Shown: positions 22,107 through 34,465 of the stretch, in pieces
Position numbering within the stretch: the first letter of the stretch is position 1
How the letters are laid out: each line of letters opens with the position of its first letter
Assembly: GCA_002682825.1 (NCBI GenBank)
Contig: NOKP01000025.1
Span: forward strand, 651,393 to 715,392
Direction: 5' to 3'
From: Neonectria sp. B-13
Lineage: Eukaryota; Ascomycota; Sordariomycetes; Hypocreales; Nectriaceae
DNA: 64,000 bases
Program-made: the position numbers and the translations under genes
The notes under the pieces: generated by a model
The model's database searches: none
Seen by the model: only the letters and a program-made list of their open reading frames with translations
What the model was told of the DNA's origin: nothing

Positions 22107-24278
22107 ATGGACTCGTATGTTACTCGCCTCGTTCCTCCCGCTCCTGCTCCTGCTCCTTGTCTCGGATTCTTTGACTCAAGACGCCACCCTCCTCTTACCA
22201 CATTCTTTACCGCATCGCCTTGACTAACAATCGCTCTCGCTCGCAATAGATTCATGACCATGTCCGCCGCCGGCTGGTCACAACCTCTCGCCGGGGCATC
22301 CCCCAAATCCTCCCGACGTTCCCTCGGCCACTTTCGCTCCCTCTCTTCCATCGCCGCCACCACCAACCGGCCTCGAACGCCATCTGTTGCCTCCGCCCAC
22401 CCCCTTGCCAGGTCCTCCTCTTCCGCACATCTGCCAACCTCCTCTTCACCTTCTCGACACGACTTTGGCGATGAGATGAGCACCTTGCCCGATCCCCGGA
22501 GTAGGGCCATGAGCCCAGCCGACGACACCGGCGCCCCAAGCCCCAGCCGCCACCCCGATCTCAATGACGAGGTAGCCACTCTTAGCACCAAACTCATAAA
22601 CGCCATCAACCACCAAACCTTCCTCGACGACTCCCTTTCCTCTACCCGCCATGAGCTCGAAACCGCCCGAGAACACATCCGCAACCTCGAGGCTCAGAAC
22701 GCCTCCCAGCGCGAGATGCTCACTGGCGATGTCTGGATACGCAAAAACACCGTTGAGGCTGAAAAGAGGGTTCTGCACGCCAAGATCCTCGAGGAGCGAC
22801 AGAAGCGCCTGGATACGGAAAGGGACAAGAAGAAGATTGAACAGGAACTGGAGAACCTGACCACTGCGCTCTTCGAGGAGGCCAACAAGATGGTCATCGG
22901 CGCGAAAGAGGAGGCCAAGGCAGACCACGAAGTCTTACAACGCAAAAACGACCAGCTCAAGTCCCAGCTTGCCGACTCAGAAAGCCTTCTCAAGTCCCAA
23001 CAGGAGCAGCTTTTCGAGCTCAAGCACGTCATGGAACACATGGCCGCCGAACAGGAGGATCAGATCAACGCCACCGCCCCCTCTTCACCTGGTCTCTCCA
23101 AGCCCGACCCTCGAGAGGAGCAGCGAGCTTCTCCCGACGACCCTCTTCCGTCCCCCTGGGGCCTCTCCGTCGAGCCTTGCCCCCCTACCGCCCTCCCTCA
23201 CCTTGTACAACCCGTTCTGCGAACTGACCTCACGTGCTACGACGACTTCACCATCCTCGCCCGCCTGTCCCGCAAACGCGCCGACAGCCGCGTTTCCTCG
23301 GGCTCTATCAGCGCTCTCAACGCTCTGTCGGCGTTTGGCCTTGGTGGATCAACCTCAAGTGCCCATCCCTCCAACGCTTCCACCACTTCTCTCAACACCT
23401 CTGCCCAGGCCGGTGGCAGCGCTCCTCAGTCGCCCAACACTCCCGCTTCCACCATGAGCGCTACCTCGAACGCCTCGGCTACTCCTCTCCCCAATCTCAA
23501 GGACACCAAATTCTATAAGCGTGTCTTGGTTGAAGATATTGATCCTACTCTTCGACTCGACATGGCCCCAGGCTTGTCATGGTTGGCTCGCCGAACCGTC
23601 ATCAACTCTATGACAGAAGGATCACTAGTTGTTGAGCCCGTCCCCGCCGGTTCCACCTCATCCTTCCTCGCCTTGACGAAACCTCAGTTTTATCCGTGTT
23701 CTCTCTGCGGCGAATCTCGGTCTGACCCTGTGTACCTGCGCCAACATCGATTCCGAACTAGCGAGGCTGATTCCGCCCAGCGACATCCCCTCTGCAAGTA
23801 CTGCCTCTCCCGTGTCCGCTCTACTTGCGACTTTCTTGGATTCCTGCGAATGGTCAAGGACGGACACTGGCGGGCTGACGACGAAGACCATGAAAGGGCT
23901 GCCTGGGAAGAGAGCGTGAGGCTAAGAGACCAGATGTTCTGGGCTCGTATTGGCGGCGGCGTTATCCCAGCTCCTCACTCGACGCTTTCCGTGGATCTCG
24001 AAAAGAGCCCACGCAACAGTCATGAGGATGATGCTGGCTCCAAATTTGTCTCAATAGACAAGATTATTCCTCCATCGAGGGAAGCTTCCCCTGTGGATCT
24101 CGACAGAATCGGGGATAGAACCAAGAAAGGCCCAATTGAGGCGCCTCGTACTCCCCCGAACCAGACTGATGGAGCCAGAAGCGTCCGCAGCTCTATCCAG
24201 TCTCTGGAGGTTAAGAGTATCGCCGGTTCCGAAGAGACGAAACGACTATCTCTTACGATTCCTATTAAGGAGTCTTGA
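22107..24278 (+). CDS. sec2: Sec2/Rabin8-type guanine nucleotide exchange factor
   Basis: Exons 22107-22114 and 22250-24278; intron 22115-22249 (GTATGT..GACTAAC..AATAG); 678 residues. The first exon is 8 nt (MDS with the next base); a start at the internal ATG 22254 would lose only four residues. After a Ser/Pro-rich N-terminus comes a long coiled coil, about residues 107-270 (LNDEVATLSTKLINAI.., ENLTTALFEEANKMV), the Sec2 domain that activates the exocytic Rab Sec4. The C-terminal half has a Cys-rich segment (YPCSLCGE.., CKYCLSRVRSTCDF), which in my memory resembles the C-terminal domain of Rabin8/GRAB. The tail is Ser/Pro-rich. Expected at secretory vesicles and growing tips. Confidence 0.88.
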
Positions 24279-25327
24279 TTAACTACGTGCCCTGCCGAGG
24301 TTCATACTACTATTGGCCTCGCGTTTGTGGCGCATTGTATTACTATTTCTTGTACATTATTTCTGGGCTTGCACAGGACTGCATCGATGGGTCTGCGGCC
24401 TTGGCTTGGACCGCCTTACCCGGTTTGAATTTCCTTTGCTTGGGAAGTGAAAGCGAGGAAGATTAGGAGGGATTTCAACACACATCGGACGACAGTTACG
24501 GGCTTGGTTGGGAATGGGATGGATGGATGGTTTGAGACTGTTGGTCGTTATACGGGCGTTTCTGGGTTACGCATCTTCATTGCTGGCGCATCATGGCTGA
24601 ATCGGGTCTTGCTGCGGGACAGGATGTCCCCTTTTGAGTTGATTGCTGAGCGTCATGATTGGATTACACATACAGTCACTAGATCCGCGGCCGTCACGAC
24701 AAGTGGACGCTGCTAATAGTCGTAGTAGTAATAGAAATGATACCATAATTGTTTCAGCCTCTTTCCCTCCATTTTTGCCTTTAAGTTGCGCTCAAACTGA
24801 CTTGTTTGTCTGGTCCTTGCGATCTGGCAAGTTTCTCCCGTCGACCGTGGTCAATGAGACTCGACCTTAGCCTTCACTAAATCTCACTCGAGTCACAGAG
24901 TGCTTGCCATAATGAATATGAAACATTTTGAATTAGATGGGAATTGTGCGCATCATACGTTGGAGCCCACAGTAAAATGCCACGACATGTCCCAGCTATG
25001 GAGAGTACAAATGAGAAGACACCATGTCCCGGCGTCCTAGGTTCCGTATCACCCCGATACCCCCTTGTTTTTTTGGTCTCGTGGTTTTTCTTTCGTAAAG
25101 CGGATGGCATGTCTTATTACCTAAATCCCTTCCCGTACAAGAGAACACCATCTTCAAATATCTTTTCCCATCTCCCATCTTTCTCAGTTCGTCATCAGAT
25201 GATATGAGTACATGATGTTACACGGGACGCGGTAGCGGCGGACCCGGGGAAAGGAGCCCTCGTTTTATATCGGCCACACTAAAATGGCGACGTCGTAGAG
25301 TAAAGAAATGCCTGGCGAAGTTGGCCC
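24279..25327. other. Convergent 3' region, sec2 / pmt2
   Basis: About 1 kb between two stop codons. It should contain both 3' UTRs. I see no gene, repeat or RNA fold that I can name. Confidence 0.55.
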
Positions 25328-28300
25328 TTACAGCTCCTCGTGAACAGGAACGCCTTTCTCCTCGCTGGCGGGCTCGGGCTTGGACTCCTCAGCTTCCTGG
25401 GACTCCTGGACCGCCTCAGCCTGCTTCTCGCCCTCTTGGCTGGCGGTGGCGTCCTTGCCCTCGCTGGCAGGCTTAGGCTTGGACTCCTCGGCCTCCTTCT
25501 CGCCATCTTGGCTAGCCTCGTAGTCCTGAGGAGGGACGACCTCTTCAGCCTCGCTCTTGATAGTCTCGCTGTTGGCGCCCTCGACATCCGGGTGAGGAGG
25601 GGCAACGCCGCCCATGTCCTTGGGCCAGCCGCCCTCAGGAGCGTTGAGCTCGTTGCCGGCCTCATCGACGACACGGGTCTGGGTCTCGTACTTGGTCTTG
25701 AACTCGACCTTGCCTTCCAGAGCCTTGACCTGTTCGGGGTCCAAGAGGTTGCCGTCCTGGTCTCGGTACTCGACCTTCTCCTCCTTGGCAATGACTCGGT
25801 GCTGCTCAACGGGGGGCGCTCCCGAGATACCGGCATCTGCCTTGACCTCAGGGGCCTTCTCAGCGGGAGGGGCAGCCTTCTTGGGCTCGACCTTCTTGGC
25901 CGAGGTAGTCGGAACCGCCGACTCACTAATGGTGGGAACCTCGGTGAGAGTGTACTTGTCATACTAAATCAGGTCATGTTAGCGTCAAGTTTCCCTGGCC
26001 ATTGTTTATGAGTGCGTACGTCAAACGGCAGGTTCAAGCACGGCATGGAGGGAGGGCCATGTGGAACATGTCGTTTGTTCATCCGCGTTGCGGGAGTTTT
26101 CTCTGTGGGATTTCTTCGGAGGCACTTACGCTGTCGAAAAAGGTGTTGCAGTCAAAGTCCCAGGTGGTGAAGAGCTTCACTCGCTTGCACTCGGCCTTGG
26201 TCCAGGGGCTGCCGTAAGCCAGAGGAGCGAACAGGGTGAAAACGGCCGCGGTGAGAACGAGGAAGGCGACGGTGGTAATCCTGTTGATAATGGGGTTCTC
26301 ACGGACACCGATGCCGGGGACACGGGCAGTGAGGTAATCAAAGATCTGGCAGAGGGCGATGATGCCAAAGTACAGGGCTGGGAAGTAATGATGAAGGAAG
26401 AGCTGACGTTGCATCAGGTAGAAGGGGAAGTAGTGCAGGGCCCAGCCAAGAACGTAGGTTCCGATCTCGTAGTCGAAACGCTTGAATGTGACGTTGGCGT
26501 AGTCGTTGCAGCTGCGCTGCCATCGGAGAACGGCAACACCCTTGAACAGGAACCAGAGGGCAATGGCCGCAGTCGTGGACCACCAGATGATAGGGTTACC
26601 GATAAGGTAGACCTGAGTGTGGTGCTTGCCCCAGAAGTTGATGCCGCGGCGGAGGATAGGCCAAGACTCAGGACGAGAGTCCCAGGCGTGGGAGTCGGTC
26701 AGACCGGCGTTGGTGGCCCACATGACCTTCTGGAGCTCCCAGAACTTGCCAAAGAAGCCGGGCTTGCGGTAGTTGACCTTCTCGACGCCATCTACAAGCA
26801 AGGGGTGCTCGTTGTATTCAATATACCACAAGCTGTTGGGAAGGGTACCGCCCTTGGCACAAGTGACCTCCTGCTGCTCGGAAGCCCAGTCGGGGAGCTT
26901 GACCTTGTGGGAGAAGAGAACGCAACCAGTCATGACATGCACGAGGCGGAACTTGGTCTCGATGGTTCGGACACGCTCCTTGGCGAGGGCGCCGTGGGAT
27001 CGCTTCTTGACAATCTCAACACGGAAGTAATCATTGGCATCGCCTTCGAAGCCCTCGTAACCGTAAGCAGAGACCTCGTTCTGCCACTCAGCCTCGGTAA
27101 TCGGGGGTCGGACATCGTGGGAGTGGAGGCGACGGTTGGTGGGTCGGTGGAAAAGACGGAGGACAGAGCCATGCTTGATATACTGGGGCTCGGGGAGGGC
27201 GTCCCAGGCCGTGGTGCCGTTGATGGGCTCGCCGTCGATACCGAGGGGCTGGGTCTGGTTCTCAAGAAGCCAAATGTTGTTGTCGTCCTTGTGGGGATAG
27301 AGGGTGATCTGCTGCTGCTTGCTACCAGTAGGGTACATGAGAGGGTGAGAGTGGAGGTAGCCACCGCGGGTGTTGACATGGCGAATGCTGACGCGGCTTC
27401 CCATGATGACATCGGCGGGGACGTCCTTCATGCCCTTGCTGTTCAGAGTGGCCTGGAACTCGGAGCTCATGAAGCCATCGCCGTCACCAGGGTTCTGAAG
27501 GATGGCGAAGTGAATGGCGAACATGGCCATGTAGAAGGTGGCGGGGATGACAATGAGCGAGAAGACACGCGCCATGAAGTGCTTGAACCAAAGGCGCATG
27601 CTGACGTTCTTGTTATCGCCGAGGAGAACCCAGAGTTGGACCAGAGTCAGAACACCAACCCAAGCAATGGTGAACAAGCCAACCCACTTGATGCTGGCGG
27701 TGATGCCAAGACCAAGACCGGTGAGGACGAGCCAGAACCACCAGCTCAGCGAGAAGGCCTTTTCGGGGCCGAGCTCGTGCTGATTGGTGAAGCAGGAGAA
27801 GGCAAGGGCCGTAAAGGCAGTGGCAGCAACCAAGGGCGAATCAAGGAGGATCAGGCGTGCCTGGGTCAGAAGACCGTTCTCTACACAGTGAATCAGTATG
27901 GGAATTATAGAGGAGCAATTGGACCTCGACGAGGGCGCGAGCGACGGTCAAATAGGAGGAGGCGTACCGAAAATGATGAGGCCAGCACCCATGGTAGCGG
28001 TCATGGTTCGGCAACCGACAGCCTTGAGGGTGAGGAACATGCATGGGGCGAGTAGGACACCGCAGATGGCGGGGAACAGGCGCATGGCGACGTATGGGAC
28101 GCCGGGCTCCAGGTAGTCCTTGCCAATCTCCTTGAAGTCGAACTTGCCGTCAAAGCCAGCGAGCCATCCGGTGAGGGCGATGAGCATCTTGGCCAGGGGA
28201 GGGTGGACGTCCATAAAGAACTTGCCCTTGATGTACTTGGAAGCAAAGCCGCCGAAGCTGTTGGAGGAAGCAGGGTTAGCGGGAAGGCTTCATCTCGCGG

Positions 28301-28646
28301 ATAGGAGCAGGGCAACTCACTGGACCTCGTCGAAGACGACGCTGGTGGGCTGGAAGATCTTGAAGACGCGAACGATAGTGGCGAGGATGGTGAGAGAGAG
28401 AACGACCCAGTAGTCGGAGACGGGGAGGAGGAAGACATCGTTGTCCTCGACACCCTCAGACTTGTACGAGGCGATCTTCTTCTTGCCCGAGGACTTGGCC
28501 TTGGGCTTGGAGACAGGTTGCTGCACCTGGGGCTGAAGCTGTTGCGGCTGGAGCTGTTGCGGCTGGAGCTGCGGTTGCTTCTCAACAGGTTGCTGCCGCC
28601 CCTTGATGGGCGGCTGGGGACTCTTGCCCCGGTTGGAACGAGCCAT
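25328..28646 (-). CDS. pmt2: Dolichyl-phosphate-mannose protein mannosyltransferase 2
   Basis: Exons 28646-28321, 28257-27968, 27880-26130 and 25963-25328; introns of 63, 87 and 166 bp; 1,000 residues. It transfers mannose from dolichyl phosphate to Ser/Thr of secretory proteins in the ER. Order: a Q/P-rich cytosolic start, then the first membrane segments and the loop FDEVHFGGF with catalytic-type Asp106-Glu107 (split by intron 1), the motif MDVHPPLAKM, a luminal MIR block about residues 366-560 (IRHVNTRGGYLHSH, GSVLRLFHRPTNRRLHSHD), and the C-terminal multi-membrane block to about 785. Exon 4 adds a tail of about 210 residues rich in E, K, P and A, so the protein is clearly longer than the roughly 740-760 usual for Pmt2. 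It ends HEEL. Fungal Pmt2 works as a heterodimer with Pmt1. Confidence 0.95.
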
Positions 28647-30249
28647 GATGGACGAGGACAGCTGAGGAACTCGACTCGACTCGGACCGGTTCGACTCGCA
28701 GGGAGTTTAAGGGGAAGAGGTCGTGTTCTCTCGAGTCGCAGTGCGAGAAGGAAGCGATCGGGATTCGGTGATCGGTGGTCGGTGGGGGAGTAAAGAAAGG
28801 AGAGTAAGGAATGGAAGAGGCCAGGAGATTAAAGAAACCTCATCGGTGGCTGAGGACAGAAAAAAAGGAAGAGTAGAAGAAGACAGCGAACACCCGAGAG
28901 AGGGTCAATCGCAGCAGAGCCTCCGGGATGGATGGGAGAGGCGATGGCGAGAGAGAGTGAAAGGCACTGCACTCGATGGAGGATGAGAAAGGAGAAGTGA
29001 AGGTAGAAAGTAGAGGCAAAAAGTTCCCAGTGTCAGCACTCAGGGGATAATGCAACGCGCGTGCGACGGGCGACTGGCGACTGGCGATGAGATCCTCTCT
29101 CTGTCAAGTCTCAACCAACCCGCGCGCCCAGCCCAAATTGTAGCTACAGTGGCCTTTTCGGCTGACTGCCAGTCTGCCAGTACAGAGAGCTAAGCCCACC
29201 CTGGGCTCGTTCCAGCACGTCCCAGGCTTGCATCCTGTCCCAGCACCCCCCAAAACCCACCCCAGTCCGCCCTATGAAAAGCCCCCGAGGCCCGCTAAAC
29301 CTCCCGTCCGGCGTCCGGTACAGTGGCATCGAGCGCTGCGGCGGTCTGACCCCTGCAAAGGATCTGACGGCGACTTATCAAGGGGTGTCTCGTTGAAACA
29401 AACAGCTCATTGACACTTTTGATGTCTTTGTTTCTTCTCCAAACTCAATACCTTACTCAATGACTTGGTCATCCAGCACTGTTCACTAGAAACCGCGCTT
29501 CAATTGCCCCAAGAGTTGGGAGCAAGGCGTCCGTCGTACAGGCGACGTTGCAAATCAAGGGGCCAAGCCACTGCAGGTACCTCCATCCTTAGTGTTGCTT
29601 CAGCCGCAACAGGGGTAACTTTTGCTGTAAGGTGGCTTTTTCGCAGCTTAGTTAACTGGCGTCTGTCTGACATGTGGACGGCAAGACTACCAGGCCGACC
29701 AACCAACTCAGGAAGCCCCCCTATTTTCCGTAGTAACAATTCTACTTCGTACAGCACGAAGGACCCAAAACATCGTCTACGGCCAGAACGTGGAGTTGGA
29801 TAATCTAGACTCTTCTGTTTTCATAGTACGGACTATTGATCACTTCTCCTGGAGCTATCCTGAAATAGACATGGTCGTCTAGGTAGCTGGCGAGTTGGCA
29901 GCATTGCATCTGTTCACCTTGAAGCATTGCATCATCGTATCAAGACAAACCCAACCACAAGCTATGAGTTTAAGCAGATTATTCATGTCTCCGGTGTCTC
30001 AATAACGCCTTTTCTCTGGCGGGCAATGTCTCACTGCCCTGTCGCATTCGCATGCAGTTACAATTAGTTACTTGCTGGGTGGCTACGCTGGTTGATGGCA
30101 GCTCTCACTATCCATCATCGGATCAACCATTTCTCCGGCAGAGCTTCGCGTTAGCCACACGCATCTCGAAATTTCCTTAGCCGCATCCCAAGCACCCTTC
30201 GCCAAACCCTTCGCGACGAGAACCAGACAGACAGATCGACGTGTCAACC
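28647..30249. other. Divergent promoter, pmt2 / SF3a1
   Basis: 1.6 kb between the two start codons. The part 28650-29000 is purine-rich on the plus strand (GA-rich), so CT-rich in the pmt2 mRNA sense, a likely leader and promoter. Nothing else recognised. Confidence 0.55.
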
Positions 30250-31918
30250 ATGGCAGCTGTCGCAACAAACGGCGATGCCGCCGCCGTCCTCGACGACATC
30301 AAGCCCCCCGCCGGCGTCGTCCTTCCCCCGCGCGAGATTCGCAACGTCCTCGAGAAGACGGCCGGCTACGTCGCGCGCAACGGCAACGTCTTTGAAGATC
30401 GCATCCGCGACAAGGAGAGTCAGAACCCAAAGTTCAGCTTCCTCAACCCCACCGACGCCTACCATCCCTTCTACCAGTGGCGCCTCAGCGAGGTCAAGGC
30501 TGGCCGCGGCACAGCCATTGCCAGCGGTCGCGCTGAAGATGCCGCCCCCGCGCCGGAAAAGCCCCAGGGCCCCCCCAAGCCCCCAGACTTCCAGTTCTCT
30601 GCGCGCATGCCTCGGATCAATCAGAAAGATTTGGACGTCATCCGCCTAGCTGCCCTCTTCGTCGCCAAGAATGGACGCCAGTTCATGACCCAGTTGGCCC
30701 AGCGCGAGGCTGGAAACCCGCAGTTTCAGTTCCTCATCCCCAACCACACCTTCCACAACTTCTTCCAGCACATCGTCGACCAGTATACAACGCTTCTAAG
30801 GGCGAGCGGACTTGGTGGCGAGGGCGGGAAACTTCAGGAGGAGCGCATGAAGAGCCTGGAGACCAACATCAATGACAAGTTCCTCGTCCTGAACCGTGCC
30901 AAGCAGCGAGCCGAGTACGCCAAATTCCAGGAGTCCGAGCGGCAGAAGAAGGAGGAGGAGGAAGAGAAGGAGAAGGCCGATTTCGCCCAGATCGACTGGG
31001 GTGACTTCGTCGTTGTCGAGACCATCACCTTCAACGATGCTGACGAGCAGACCAACCTGCCACCCCCAACGAACCTGAATGAGCTGCAGTACGCCTCCCT
31101 CGAAGACCGAAACAATGCCTCCGTAAGCTCCAACCTACGTATCGAGGAGGCCATGCCTGGTGAGGAGACCGTATATAACGCTTCCCCTGCCGTTGCGGGC
31201 CCCTCCTACCCTCTCCCTGTCCATCCCGGGTTCGCCCCTCAGCAACCAGCCTACCAGCCCCAGATGCCTCCGCCCTCACAACCCTACGCCTCCGGCCCTC
31301 AACAACCACACCGGTCCGCCCAGGAGGAAGAAGAGGAGCGCCGGATCCAGGAGCGTGCAGAGGCTCAGGCCAGGAAGCAGCAGGCACACACCGAGGCTCG
31401 TGGCGGTGCTGCCCCGATGAAGATCAAAGAGAACTACGTGCCCCGCGCGGCGCAGAAGGCTGCCAACAGGCAGGGTGCCCAGATGGCACTGTGTCCCAAC
31501 TGCAAACAGCAAATCCCCATGAACGAGCTCGAAGCGCATATGCGAAGTAAGTCCTATTGATGTATTAAAAAGCCACGCGAACACCTATGCTAACAACACA
31601 CACCTAGTCGAGCTCCTGGACCCAAGCTGGAAGGAACAAAAGGCGAAGGCGGATTCACGCTACTCCGCCTCGACCCTCTCACATGTTGACGTAGCAAACA
31701 ATCTCAAGCGCCTCGCTAGTCAGCGAAGCGACGTCTTTGACCCAGTCACCGGTCAGGCTTTGTCCGAGGATGAGCTAGCCCGTAGGAAGAAGGCAGCCAT
31801 CCACAGCTTCGATGGTAATCCGGATGGCAAGGCTCAAGCCCAGCTCAATCACATGCAGAACGCCAATGTCGAAGAGCAGATCCGTGCTATTCACCAGAAG
31901 TTTGCCGACAAGAAGTGA
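30250..31918 (+). CDS. prp21: Splicing factor 3a subunit 1 (Prp21/SAP114)
   Basis: Exons 30250-31546 and 31608-31918; intron 31547-31607 (GTAAGT..GCTAAC..CTAG); 535 residues. Two SURP modules are plain: residues about 28-79 (VLEKTAGYVARNGNVFED.., FLNPTDAYHPFYQWRL) and about 128-180 (LAALFVAKNGRQFMTQL.., HTFHNFFQHIVDQY). Then come a KE-rich helix, the IDWGDFVVVETI segment that follows it in SF3a1, a Pro/Gln linker, and a CPNCKQQIPMNELEAHMRIELLDPSW stretch split by the intron. It is part of the U2 snRNP SF3a complex and helps the U2 snRNP join the branch site. I see no C-terminal ubiquitin-like domain such as the human protein has, as in yeast Prp21. It starts at the first in-frame ATG (CAACCATGG). 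Confidence 0.95.
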
Positions 31919-33807
31919 GGCCGCTTCACCTGACCTGGCGCAGGAGTTAACCCACGAAATGACGACCGCCGAGGAAAGTCCAGCGCAGAAGACACAGAGC
32001 TCACTGCACCGGAACTAGTAGCTACCGCGGTGGCTGCCAAGGGACCCGCATCTCAAACACCCTCTTCAGCAGCGGAAGTCCTGAGTATACGAGAGATTTG
32101 TTTGGCGTTGATAGGCAAGGCCCAAGGTGAGGCACATCTGGCGTTTGAATTTCGTGATTTCAGGGGCTCATTTGTCCTGTTTCAGCTCAAATCCTCCCCA
32201 CAGAGGCCGGCCTGCAAGCAATGAGAAGGAGGAGGGAACAGTCAATCTTGACCGAGGAGGCAGCAGAAACATTCTCACAACATTATTCAGAAGATTGGCG
32301 AGGCGATCAGTGTCTCAGCAGGCTGGGAGATGCCTGCTGCCGTCAATGTCGAGTCACTAGACTCTCCTCCACCGAGCGAGACGAGCTAGGGGTGAAGTAT
32401 GCGCCAATATAATCTGTACAACACAATGCACAACTATCTATCTACCTACTTATTTGTTATATATGTAGATGCACGCTTTTCGTTTTGCGGTGATGGCCTG
32501 AATAACGCAACCGCTAGACCACGGCGAAAATCCAAAGACATGGGACTAAACTTGCATGCTTTCCGTTCCGCTATTTGTGATAGTTGGCCTGCCATGTGGA
32601 GGCGGGATACTATATTAATGAGAGTAGGCTTTGGGAGTGGAATGACGTCGATGGATCATGTCGGAAGAGCATGCAGCAGAGGTAAAAGTAACCTGCAGCC
32701 CAAAGAAAGACGTGTGATGACCAGTATTAATATTGGAGCCTGGGAAGCTGGTGAACCGATGTATGGTGTAACTATCTATGGGCTACGTACTTGTCCCCGA
32801 TCGGGCTCGATTAATACGAAGTGAACCAGGCGGCAGCTTTAGGTCTGCAACGATTGGGGGTGTCGTAAGAGGAGGAGAGTGAGGGTAGATGCCGCACTGG
32901 CAACGAAGAGTACGAGGCGCTATCCCATTCTTGCTCGTATAGGCCTGCCTACCTACCTACCTAGACCGAGAGGTAAGCAAACAGGTTGGTGCCTGATGAG
33001 AACCCTACAAGCAGAGAACGATAAGACATCACTCGCCTAAGTACCTGGAACAAATCGGGAAGGGCTGAGTTGGTGATTGTATTCGCTATAGCCAGCCAGG
33101 GTTAATACGGTCTCTGTGATACGCCAGGACCTTGTTTGCCGTAAGCGGTGCTACGCTGGATCGTCCGTTGGTTGATTCGTAGTGGGTATCGTAGTCAAAC
33201 TACTTCGTACTCTGTGTGTAGATGGGCGATCAGCAGAACTCAACAACTTATTCCCTGATGTAGCACATAAGTTAGAAGAGAGCAACGTTTCAATCTGCGT
33301 AGAATACCTACGTAATAAAGGGGACCTATAGATTCGTTACTAAATCCCCTACCTGAGTCCTAAAAGGCTGAATAGGTCATTGGCTAAGTTGACAAAACGG
33401 CAGGCGGGCAAGTGCTACTTACCTACCACCCACCCTTGCTCGTCCCGTCCCCGCCTTCCTCACAAGGAAACAGCCCCGCCATTTGCCAACCTGCTCTGTC
33501 ATCGCCATATCTGACCTGGTTTCCCTGTTCCCTCTCTCGGCGCGCGACAAAAACCACCAACCGCTAACCACCAACATCACCACCGCAACCCCAGCATCGT
33601 GAACAGCTTCGCCCTCCTTCTCCCAGCGCAGGCGCATAGACTCTCATCGGCGACCCCCCACTTCCCCGCGCTTTATCATAACCAACCCACCCGCCTCCAC
33701 CAACAACAACCGCCAAACTGGCTTCCGAACAGGATCCCGGCCATGGAGCCGGCGCCGAGTCCCCCGAGTCTCCCAAGGGCCTCTTCCACCGGCCCATCCT
33801 CCAGTCC
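31919..33807. other. Intergenic, SF3a1 3' region and snx3 promoter
   Basis: About 1.9 kb. The left part is the SF3a1 3' UTR. From about 33400 to 33800 the plus strand is C-rich, a likely snx3 promoter and leader. No stop-free stretch here resembles a family. The snx3 frame is open upstream of its ATG back to 33679 without another ATG. Confidence 0.5.
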
Positions 33808-34465
33808 ATGCCCGACACGCGCCAGCAGAGCTTCGACGAGATCTACGGACCCCCGGAGAACTTCCTCGAGATTGAGGTGAGCTTCCTCCCCTCCCCTCCC
33901 CCTCCCTCTCGTCATGGCTGTCGCAAGCTGCACCACCGCATCAAACAAGAACCAACCTCCCTCCTCTCATGTTTCTCTAAACACCGCTCTCCAGGTCCGC
34001 AACCCCCGAACTCACGGCATGGGCCGCCACATGTACACCGACTACGAGATCATGTGCCGCACCAACATCCCCGCCTTCAAGCTGCGACAGAGCAGCGTCC
34101 GCCGCCGCTACTCCGACTTTGAGTACTTCCGCGACATCCTCGAGCGCGAGAGCGCCCGCGTCACCATTCCCCCGCTCCCCGGCAAGGTCTTCACCAACCG
34201 CTTTAGCGACGATGTCATCGAGGGCCGTCGTGCCGGCTTGGAGAAGTTCCTCAAGATTGTCGTCGGCCACCCGCTGCTACAGACGGGGAGCAAGGTCCTG
34301 GCCGCTTTTGTCCAGGGTAAGCCCCCCCTCCCCCTCCATTCGTACTTCATATCGCGCAATTTACCGTGACGTCGCGATTGCGACGTATTGCACGTATCTG
34401 AATACGGGCCGAAAACTCACTAATTGGCACCCGCAGACCCCAACTGGGACCGCAACGCATGGTGA
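33808..34465 (+). CDS. snx3: Sorting nexin-3 (Snx3/Grd19), PX domain
   Basis: Exons 33808-33876, 33995-34316 and 34437-34465; introns of 118 and 120 bp; 139 residues, the usual size. Almost the whole protein is a PX domain: [19 protein letters not shown], the phosphoinositide-binding [10 protein letters not shown], the Pro-rich loop IPPLPGKVF, and [16 protein letters not shown]. It binds PI3P on endosomes and helps recycle cargo to the Golgi with retromer. The last exon encodes only [10 protein letters not shown] chose the ATG at 33808 because it gives [23 protein letters not shown], close to the start of other fungal Snx3 proteins; a short upstream exon cannot be excluded because the frame stays open upstream. 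Confidence 0.93.

Noticed and set aside
26061..28055. 664-codon open frame on the plus strand
   Set aside because: It is antisense to the long pmt2 exon 3, whose sense protein is unmistakable; the frame is a shadow of GC-rich codon bias.
32399..32824. 141-codon plus-strand frame downstream of SF3a1
   Set aside because: Composition is not coding-like and no motif is recognisable.
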